This document shows positions 55,993-64,000 of a stretch of DNA of 64,000 nt, piece by piece. The notes under the pieces were generated by a model. That model was not told where the DNA came from, did not search any database, and saw only the letters and a list, made by a program, of their open reading frames with translations. A program made the position numbers and the translations under genes. How positions within the stretch are numbered: the first letter of the stretch is position 1; each line of letters starts with the position of its first letter. The DNA comes from Pleurodeles waltl (Eukaryota > Chordata > Amphibia > Caudata > Salamandridae): positions 779,661,138 to 779,725,137 of the forward strand of contig NC_090438.1 of NCBI RefSeq assembly GCF_031143425.1, in the 5' to 3' direction.

Positions 55993-57548
55993 CAGGGAGT
56001 GCAGAATTATTAGGCAAATGAGTATTTTGACCACATCATCCTCTTTATGCATGTTGTCTTACTCCAAGCTGTATAGGCTCGAAAGCCTACTACCAATTAA
56101 GCATATTAGGTGATGTGCATCTCTGTAATGAGAAGGGGTGTGGTCTAATGACATCAACACCCTATATCAGGTGTGCATAATTATTAGGAAACTTCCTTTC
56201 CTTTGGCAAAATGGGTCAAAAGAAGGACTTGACAGGCTCAGAAAAGTCAAAAATAGTGAGATATCTTGCAGAGGGATGCAACACTCTTAAAATTGCAAAG
56301 CTTCTGAAGTGTGATCATCGAACAATCAAGCGTTTCATTCAAAATAGTCAACAGGGTCGCAAGAAGCGTGTGGAAAAACCAAGGTGCAAAATAACTGCCT
56401 TGAACTGAGAAAAGTCAAGCGTGCAGCTGCCACGATGCCACTTGCCACCAGTTTGGCCATATTTCAGAGCTGCAACATCACTGGAGTGCCCAAAAGCACA
56501 AGGTGTGCAATACTCAGAGACATGGCCAAGGTAAGAAAGGCTGAAAGACGACCACCACTGAACAAGACACACAAGCTGAAACGTCAAGACTGGGCCAAGA
56601 AATAACTCAAGACTGATTTTTCTAAGGTTTTATGGACTGATGAAATGAGAGTGAGTCTTGATGGGCCAGATGGATGGGCCCGTGGCTGGATTGGTAAAGG
56701 GCAGAGAGCTCCAGTCCGACTCAGGCGCCAGCAAGGTGGAGGTGGAGTACTGGTTTGGGCTGGTATCATCAAAGATGAGCTTGTGGGGCCTTTTCGGGTT
56801 GAGGATGGAGTCAAGCTCAACTCCCAGTCCTACTGCCAGTTCCTGGAAGACACCTTCTTCAAGCAGTGGTACAGGAAGAAGTCTGCATCCTTCAAGAAAA
56901 ACATGATTTTGATGCAGGACAATGCTCCATCACACGCGTCCAAGTACTCCACAGCGTGGCTGGCAAGAAAGGGTATAAAAGAAGGAAATCTAATGACATG
57001 GCCTCCTTGTTCACCTGATCTGAACCCCATTGAGAACCTGTGGTCCATCATCAAATGTGAGATTTACAAGGAGGGAAAACAGTACACCTCTCTGAACAGT
57101 GTCTGGGAGGCTGTGGTTGCTGCTGCACGCAATGTTGATGGTGAACAGATCAAAACACTGACAGAATCCATGGATGGCAGGCTTTTGAGTGTCCTTGCAA
57201 AGAAAGGTGGCTATATTGGTCACTGATTTGTTTTTGTTTTTGAATGTCAGAAATGTATATTTGTGAATGTTGAGATGTTATATTGGTTTCACTGGTAATA
57301 ATAAATAATTGAAATGGGTATATATTTTTTTTTGTTAAGTTGCCTAATAATTATGCACAGTGATAGTCACCTGCACACACAGATATCCCCCTAACATAGC
57401 TAAAACTAAAAACAAACTAAAAACTACTTCCAAAAATATTCAGCTTTGATATTAATGAGTTTTTTGGGTTCATTGAGAACATGGTTGTTGTTCAATATGA
57501 AAATTAATCCTCAAAAATACAACTTGCCTAATAATTCTGCACTCCCTG
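55993..57548 (+). mobile_element. Tc1-like DNA transposon, copy 2
   Basis: 1556 bp, almost identical to copy 1 at 32818-34380, same CAGGGAGTGCAG termini and IR/DR inner repeats, flanked by TA. The inner left repeat has AGGAAAC where copy 1 has AGGCAAC. Confidence 0.96.
56211..57226 (+). pseudogene. Tc1-like transposase, copy 2, frameshift and stop
   Basis: Begins at the ATG 56211 and is open at codon 14, where copy 1 has a stop. It then has a one-base loss near 56399 (in the ATAACTGCC region) and a TAT to TAA change near 56603 (in AAGAAATAACTC). The rest, from 56645, is open and carries all three catalytic residues (TDEMRVS, QDNAPSHA, NPIENLW). The lesions differ from those of copy 1, so the two copies decayed independently after insertion. 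Confidence 0.93.
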
Positions 57549-57654
57549 TATATGCTCCGGGGTCCCCGCACGAGGGCGGGAATATTCAATGTTTATGACT
57601 TTGATGAGGATACCCCTGGAAGAGAACTAGGATTTACAGGTAAGTAACTTATCC

Positions 57655-58175
57655 ATACACTTCCTTAGGTGTTTTTTAGGAACCAGTGCACTCATGGCAG
57701 TGGCTTCTAGAGCTGCAGGGTGGTTCCTTGTTGTATTCACTGTATGTACCTCTGGCATGGTGCTCGTGGTTCCCTGTGGTGTGGGGCAGGAGTGAAGAGC
57801 AGCAGCTGTGTTGGGAAAACTTGGTGTGCAGACCATGGGAGATTCCTTTCAGGATGGCAAGATGTGTACATGGAAGGAGGCCTTAGAGCGGAGAGGTAAG
57901 CAAACGTCCTTCATTCAGTTCCAGTACTACAGAGCATGACAAACGCTACTGAGCCTCCTAGGGGAGGACATTTTAGAACCTCCCAGAGTTTTGACCTGGT
58001 CTTCTCTCTGCCTTATGGCCACCCCTAGCAGATTGGTTGCGAGATTTTATGCATTTGTGCAAGAAGCACGCAGACATGGTATTACAAAGGCCCGGCTTGA
58101 GTGGCAAAGGGATCTGGGCATCTCTGTTAGTGATAAGCAATTGCAGTATTGCTGCTCAGTTGTTCACCATCTCTA
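57655..58175 (+). pseudogene. L1-like ORF2, C-terminal part
   Basis: Resumes after DIRS #4. Remnants include FIQFQYYRA near 57910-57940 and ARFYAFVQEARRHGITKARLEWQRDLGISVSDKQ (two blocks, 58036-58140), matching the C-terminal part of L1 ORF2 where a W.xDLG motif is usual. Stops between blocks. Confidence 0.65.
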
Positions 58176-58712
58176 GATGGTAGGCACAGACTTTTGCACT
58201 TCACGTATATATGTTGTTAATGTTGCACCCTTGCCCGCTTTCACAGATATTGTTTACGTGACAGTGTAGATCGCCAGTGTGGCGGGGAGGTGGGATTCTC
58301 GCATCTAGCCTGGTTCTGCACCGGGCTAGGGGCCTGATGCTTGTCCGGCAGATAGATAAATGATTCAGTGTGATTATATTGTGCACTATTGTGTAAGGTG
58401 GACTAGTATGAGACTGAAAGAGTGCGGGATTAGGACTGTGATCTGCCTAATAATGATTTCTTGTTGTACACTTGAGATTTTGTAGGCACCCTGGTTGCTG
58501 AACTGGACTTGTTAAAATGCTTTATTGTACCTTTCAGTGTAGATTGCCACTGGCTCATGGTCTACTTCCCTGATTACAAATGCCTTTGCCTTATTGCCTG
58601 CATTCAAAATATGTAATTGTGATCAACAGTAGTCTTGTCACGCCGCCATGTCATGTTGTATGTTTGACAAATGCAAAATAATTAAAAAAATATATATATA
58701 TATTTAAAAAAC
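58176..58712 (+). other. L1-like 3' UTR and A/T-rich tail
   Basis: Non-coding sequence ending AAATGCAAAATAATTAAAAAAA followed by TA repeats and TTTAAAAAA (58675-58712), typical of a LINE 3' end. No gene seen. Confidence 0.6.
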
Positions 58713-59239
58713 TTGTTGCCCAGTCCACTGACTGCCCAGGAGCCCCTGCATGCTAAACCTCTTTTATCATGCCCTTAGGGAAGCACAGCCACCCTGTGAG
58801 GCAGGTTACAATCATTCTTCCCTGGTTGGCAAGTTATAACATCGGACAGGTGGGTCCTGCAGATTGTTTGCAGTGGATATGACCTATGCTTTTTTTATCA
58901 GCTGCACCTTCCCCTCTGCTCCATGTCCTTACCTCCCCAAGCAACTGACTGATGACCATCTCTCCATTTTGCTGCAGGAAGTGCAAGCCCTTTTTGCCAG
59001 GGACTGTCGAGAGGCTTCCAGCACAAGAAGTAGGATGCAAATGTTGTTCCTTTTACCTTCTGGTGCTCCAGAAGGACGTAAGACCTCTGTCCTATTTTAG
59101 ATTTGCACCCTCACAATGCCTTCCTCTGGATGGAAAAATTCTCAAGGTGCTCACCCTGGCTCGGGTCTTGGCTTTCCTTCGAACCTGGAGATTGAATGGT
59201 GATGTTGGACCTGCAGGACACCTATTTCCATATACTCAT
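58713..59239 (+). pseudogene. DIRS #5 RT fragment
   Basis: Reads in several frames: SDRWVLQIVCSGYDL, SILLQEVQALFARD, and DGKILKVLTLARVLAFL near 59128-59178, all matching the start of DIRS #3 RT (SDTWVLSVVGKGY, LLLEQEVEVLL, FKMLTLAQVLLAL). The match ends at the HIPI region where LTR E inserts at 59240. No gag or recombinase adjoins. Diverged and frame-broken. Confidence 0.75.
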
Positions 59240-61219
59240 TGTAAAGAAATGGCTCCCTGTTGCAGTTACCCCCCACTTTTTGCCTGATACTGATGCTGAC
59301 TTGACTGAGAAGTGTGCTGGGACCCTGCTAACCAGGCCCCAGCACCAGTGTTCTTTCACCTAAAAATGTACCATTGTCTCCACAATTGGCACAACCCTGG
59401 CACCCAGGTAAGTCCCTTGTAACTGATACCCCTGGTACCAAGGGCCCTGATGCCAGGGAAGGTCTCTAAGGGCTGCAGCATGTCTAATGCCACCCTGGGG
59501 ACCCCTCACTCAGCACAGACGCACTGCTTGCCAGCTTGTGTGTGCTGGTGGGGAGAAAATGACTAAGTCGACATGGCACTCCCCTCAGTGCCATGCCAGC
59601 CTCACAGTGCCTTTGGCATAGGTAAGTCACCCCTCTTGCAGGCCTTACAGCCCTAAGGCAGGGTGCACTATACCACAGGTGAGGGCATAGGTGCATGAGC
59701 ACTATGCCCCTACAGTGTCTAAGCAAAACCTTAGACATTGTAAGTGCAGGGTAGCCATAAGAGTATATGGTCTGGGAGTCTGTCAAAAACGAACTCCACA
59801 GCTCCATAATGGCTACACTGAATACTGGGAAGTTTGGCACCAGACTTCTCAGAATAATAAACCCACACTGATGCCAGTGTTGTATTTATTAAAAAAATGC
59901 ACACAGAGGGCATCTTAGAGATACCCCCTGTATTTTACCCAATTGTTCAGTGCAGGACTGACTGGTCTGCGCCAGCCTGCTGCTGAGAGACGAGTTTCTG
60001 AGCCCATGCGGTGAGAGCCTTTGTGCTCTCTGAGGACAGAAACAAAGCCTGCTCTGGGTAGAGGTGCTTTACACCTCCCCCTGCAGGAACTGTAACATCT
60101 AGCAGTGAGCTTCAAAGGCCCAAGCTTCGTGTTACAATGCCCCAGGGCACTCCAGCTAGTGGAGATGCCCGCCCCCTGGACCCAGCCCCCACTTTTGGCA
60201 GCAAGTCCAGGAGAGATAATGAGAAAAACAAGGAGGAGTCACTGGCCAATCAGGACAGCCCCTAAGGTGTCCTGAGCTGAGGTGACTCTGACTTTTACAA
60301 ATCCTCCATCTTGCAGATGGAGGATTCCCCCAATAGGATTAGGGATGTGACCCCCTCCCCTCAGGGAGGAGGCACAAAGAGGATGTACCCAGCCTCAGGG
60401 CTAGTAGCCATTGGCTACTAACCCCCCAGACCTAAACACGCCCTTAAATTTAGTATTTAAGGGCTCCCCAGAACCAAGGAACTCCGATTCCTGCAACCTA
60501 AGAAGAGGACTGCTAAGCTGAAAAACCCTGCAGAGAAGACGGAGACACCAACTGCTTTAGCCCCAGCTCTACCGGCCTGTCTCCCCACTTCTAAAGACAC
60601 TGCTCCAGCGACGCTTTCCCCAGGGACCAGTGACCTCTGAATCCTCAGAGGACTGCCCTGCTCTAGAAGGACCATGAAACTCCCGAGGACAGCGGCCCTG
60701 TTCACCCAAGACTGCAACTTTGTTTCCAAAGAAGTAACTTTAAAACAACTGCTCGACTTGTGGAGAAACAACACTTCAGGGAGGACTCCCCGGCGACTAC
60801 GAGACTGTGAGTAGCCAGAGTTGCCCCCCCCCGAGGCCCCAGAGTGACGCCTGCAGAGGGAATCCCGAGGCTCCCCCTGACCGTGACTGCCTGCTTCCCA
60901 GATCCCAACGCCTGGTAAAGACTCTGCACCCGCAGCCCCCAGGAACTGAAAGATCGGAACTCCAATGCAGGAGTGACCCCCAGGAGGCCCTCTCCCTTGC
61001 CCAGGTGGTGGCTACCCCGAGGAGCCCCCCCCCTTGCCTGCCTGCATCGCTGAAGAGACCCCTTGGTCTCCCATTGATTTTCATTGGAAACCCGACGTGT
61101 TTGCACACTGCACCCGGCCGCCCCTGTGCTGCTGAGGGTGTACTTTCTGTGCTAACTTGTGTCCCCCTGCCCCCCCCGTGCCCTACAAAAAACCCCTGGT
61201 CTGCCCTCTGAAGACGCGG
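59240..61219 (+). mobile_element. 3'-truncated LTR (E), D-type
   Basis: Starts TGTAAAGAAATGGCTCCC and follows LTR D through GAAGACGCGG, where it stops abruptly about 700 bp before the expected end. The sequence then switches to an LTR in the opposite orientation. Hairpin at about 60300-60326. Confidence 0.9.
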
Positions 61220-61220
61220 T

Positions 61221-63803
61221 AAAATCTGTATGCACTATTTCAAAGTAAGGAATAGTATGCACAGTGTCCAAGGGTTCCCCTTAGAGGTAAGATAGTGGCA
61301 AAAAGAGATAATACTAATGCTCTGTTTTGTGGTAGTGTGGTCGAGCAGTAGGCTTATCAAAGGAGTAGTGTTAAGCATTTGTTGTACATACACAAGCAAT
61401 AAATGAGGAACACACACTCAGACAATTCCAGGCCAATAGGTTTTTGTATAGAAAAATATATTTTCTTAGTTTATTTTAAGAACCACAGGTTCAAATTTTA
61501 CATGTAATACTTCAAATGAAAGGTATTGCAGGTAGGTACTTTATGAACTTTGAATAATCAAAATAGCATACACAGTCTTCAAACAAATCACATATAGCTA
61601 TTTTAAAACTAGACAGTGCAATTTTCTCAGTTCCTAGGGGGAGTAAGAGTTTGTTAGTTCTTGCAGGTAAGTAAACCACCTACGGGGTTCAAGTTTGGGT
61701 CCAAAGTAGCCCACCGTTGGGGGTTCAGAGCAACCCCAAAGTTACCACACCAGCAGCTCAGGGCCGGTCAGGTGCAGAGGTCAAAGTGGTGCCCAAAACG
61801 CATAGGCTTCAATGGAGAAGGGGGTGCCCCGGTTCCAGTCTGCCAGCAGGTAAGTACCTGCGTCTTCTGAGGGCAGACCAGGGGGGTTTTGTAGGGCACC
61901 GGGGGGGACACAAGTTAGCACAGAAAGTACACCCTCAGCAGCGCGAGGGCGACCGGGTGCAGTGTGCAAACACACGTCGGGTTTCCAATGGAAATCAATG
62001 GGAGACCAGGGGGGGGGGGGGGGCTCCTCGGGGTAGCCACCACCTGGACAAGGGAGAGGGCCTCCTGGGGGTCACTCCTGCACTGGAGTTCCGATCTTTC
62101 AGATCCTGGGGGCTGCGGGTGCAGAGTCTTTACCAGGCGTCGGAATCTGGGAGTCAGGCAGTCGCGGTCAGGGGGAGCCTCAGGATTCCCTCTGCAGGCG
62201 TCACTGTGGGGGCTAAGGGGGGGCAACTCTGGCTACTCACGGTCTCACAGTCGTCGGGGAGTCCCCCCTGAAGTGTTTTCTCCACAAGTCGAGCCGGGGG
62301 CGTTGGGTGCACAGTAGCAAGTCTCACGCTTCCGGCGGGAAACACAGTTGTTTTAAAGTTGTTCCTTTGAAACAGTTGCAGTCTTGGGTGAACAGGGTCG
62401 CTGTCCTCTGGGGTTTCTTGGTCCTTCTAGAGCAGGGCAGTCCTCTGAGGATTCAGAGGTCGGTGGTCCTGGGGAAAGCGTCGCTGGAGCAGTGTCTTTA
62501 GAAGTGGGGAGACAGGCCGGTAGAGCTGGGGCCAAAGCAGTTGGTGTCTCCGTCTTCTCTGCAGGGTTTTTCAGCTCAGCAGTCCTCTTCTTAGGTTGCA
62601 GGAATCTGATTTCCTAGGTTCAGGGGAGCCCTAAATACTAAATTTAAGGGTGTGTTTAAGTCTGGGGGGTTAGTAGCCAATGGCTACTAGCCCTGAGGGT
62701 GGGTACACCCTCTTTGTGCCTCCTCCCAAGGGGAGGGGGTCACATTCCTATCCCTATTGGGGGAATCCTCCATCTGCAAGATGGAGGATTTCTAAACGTT
62801 AGTCACCTCAGCTCAGGACACCTTAGGGGCTGTCCTGACTGGCCAGTGACTCCTCCTTGTTTTTCTCATCTCCTCCGGCCTTGCCGCCAAAAGTGGGGCC
62901 GTGGCCGGAGGGGGTGGGCAACTCCACTAGCTGGAATGCCCTGGGGTGCTGTAACCAAGGGGGTGAGGTGTTACAGCTCCTGCAAGGGGGAGGTGATAAG
63001 CATCTCCACCCAGTACAGGCTTTGTTACTAGCCACAGAGTGACAAAGGCACTCTCCCCATGTGGCCAGCAACATGTCTCGAGTGTGGCAGGCTGCTAAAA
63101 CTAGTCAGCCTACACGGATAGTCGGTTTAGATCTGGGGTGTATGTTACAATAAAATGTACACTGGCATCAGTGTGCATTTATTGTGCTGAGAAGTTTGAT
63201 ACCAAACTTCCCAGTTTTCAGTGTAGCCATTATGGTGCTGTGGAGTTCGTGCATGACAGACTCCCAGACCAAATACTCTTATGGCTACCCTGCACTTACA
63301 ATGTCTAAGGTTTTGCTTAGACACTGTAGGGGCACAGTACTCATGCACTTGTGCCCTCACCTATGGTATAGTGCACCCTGCCTTAGGGCTGTAAGGCCTG
63401 CTAGAGGGGTGACTTATCTATACTGCATAGGCAGTGTGAGGTTGGCATGGCACCCTGAGGGGAGTGCCATGTCGACTTACTCGTTTTTATCCCCACTAGC
63501 ACACACAAGCTTGCAAGCAGTGTCTCTGTGCTGAGTGAGGGGTCCCCAAGGTGGCATAAGATATGCTGCAGCCCTTAGAGACCTTCCCTGGCATCAGGGC
63601 CCTTGGTACCAGGGGTACCAGTTACAAGGGACTTAGGCTGGATGCCAGGGTGTGCCAATTGTGAAAACAAAAGTACAGGTTAGGGGAAGAACACTGGTGC
63701 TGGGGCCTGGTTAGCAGGCCTCAGCACACTTTCAAATCAAAACTTAGCATCAGCAAAGGCAAAAAGTCAGGGGGTAACCATGTCAAGGAGGCATTTCCTT
63801 ACA
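61221..63803 (-). mobile_element. 3' LTR of a second gypsy element (F)
   Basis: On the minus strand it begins TGTAAGGAAATGCC (63803) and runs to ATACAGAT at about 61221, missing roughly the last 16 bp of the family LTR. A G-run of about 20 is at 62010-62022. Inside it lies gypsy internal sequence, so this is the 3' LTR of an element extending beyond 64000. Confidence 0.9.
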
Positions 63804-64000
63804 CAAACCCAACCCCCTCCCCCCCCCCACACACAAACGAAAGAGGATGAGACTAACCTTTCCCAAGAGAGCCTTCATTTTCTAAGTGCAAGAACTTGGA
63901 AAGGCCATCTGCATTGGGATGGGCAGTCCTAGGACTGTTCCACTATAAAGTCCATTCCCTGTAGGGAGATGGACCACCTCAACAGTTTTGGATTTTCACC
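63804..64000 (-). pseudogene. pol: Second gypsy element: polypurine tract and pol C-terminal end (cut by window)
   Basis: 63804-63832 is the G/T-rich tract on the minus strand next to the LTR. From 63833 the sequence matches 24386-24550, the RNase H C-terminal end of the complete element. A 2-bp loss near 63932 (GGACTGTTCC where the first copy has GGTCTGTGTTCC) would shift the frame, so this copy looks damaged. The rest lies outside the window. Confidence 0.85.

Larger units (their letters stand above)
47047..57654 (+). mobile_element. DIRS retrotransposon copy #4, with solo LTR and Tc1 inside
   Basis: Inverted repeats of about 447 bp at 47047-47494 and 55622-57654 (the right one split by Tc1 copy 2). 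Genes: gag, RT/RNase H, recombinase (the last split by solo LTR D). The internal complementary region at 55433-55530 equals the reverse complement of right end plus left end. Without the two insertions the element is about 6.4 kb. It sits in L1 ORF2 without visible target duplication. Its inverted repeats are unlike those of #1 and #3, so it is a third subfamily. Confidence 0.93.
39863..58712 (+). mobile_element. L1-like LINE relic, split by LTR C and DIRS #4
   Basis: ORF1-like sequence (39957-40690), ORF2 endonuclease (41640-42450), RT (42800-43838), later ORF2 parts (46528-47046 and 57655-58175), and a 3' tail ending in an A/T-rich run near 58675-58712. Segments join logically across LTR C (43839-46527) and DIRS #4 (47047-57654). 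Many stops and frameshifts make it an old copy. It is adjacent to the end of LTR G on the left. Confidence 0.85.

Noticed and set aside
47047..57654. Target-site duplication around DIRS #4
   Set aside because: Flanks end GCAGAGCCA and start ATACACTTCC, with no repeat; absence fits recombinase insertion.
1..64000. CRISPR arrays, bacterial operons, rRNA or tRNA genes
   Set aside because: No regularly spaced short repeats, no bacterial gene order, and no tRNA- or rRNA-like segment that I could recognise by eye.

Overview
The window looks like intergenic DNA from a very large, repeat-packed vertebrate genome. A salamander or newt is the best guess (inference). The reasons are several subfamilies of DIRS tyrosine-recombinase retrotransposons, long-LTR Ty3/gypsy elements with vertebrate-type gag, an L1-like LINE, and Tc1-like transposons, all nested inside one another. 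There is no operon, bacterial gene or CRISPR array. No complete host gene is supported; one possible 45-nt host exon is noted.

Layout. 1-6201: the tail of one DIRS element, then a full-length DIRS copy (#1), separated by only 4 bp and followed by a (TA)n tract. 7685-about 14260: an old DIRS relic (#2) split by a solo LTR with a perfect 5-bp duplication (7838-10512) and by a truncated LTR (12192-13546). 14261-19398: AT-rich sequence without recognisable genes, holding a two-copy tandem repeat of about 485 bp and the exon-like segment. 19399-39862: a sense-strand LTR (G) split by a complete antisense gypsy element (21685-39654, GTAAG duplication). That element is itself split by a nearly intact DIRS (#3, 27170-34729), which carries a Tc1-like transposon (32818-34380). 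39863-58712: an L1-like LINE split by a solo LTR (43839-46527, TGTAA duplication) and by DIRS #4 (47047-57654). DIRS #4 carries a solo LTR inside its recombinase gene (52144-54816, GTCTT duplication) and a second Tc1 copy inside its right inverted repeat. 58713-64000: a DIRS RT fragment, a truncated LTR, and head-to-head with it the 3' end of another antisense gypsy element that runs off the window.

The most notable biology is threefold. First, the gypsy element has gag-protease-integrase-reverse transcriptase-RNase H order, integrase before RT as in Ty1/copia, plus a SCAN-like capsid segment and an N-terminal SAP-like stretch. This fits the Gmr1-like lineage. Second, three different DIRS subfamilies share one layout of their internal complementary region: two inverted arms of about 33-37 bp around an asymmetric spacer of 27-29 bp with a conserved GTYACTTACC motif, much like a tyrosine-recombinase crossover site. 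Third, the nesting gives a clear relative order of insertions.

Within each DIRS element the genes are gag-like, RT/RNase H and tyrosine recombinase. The recombinase lies in the -1 frame relative to the RNase H end and overlaps it. In the gypsy element one long frame carried gag through RNase H before DIRS #3 broke it. All coding regions here belong to mobile elements, and most are broken.
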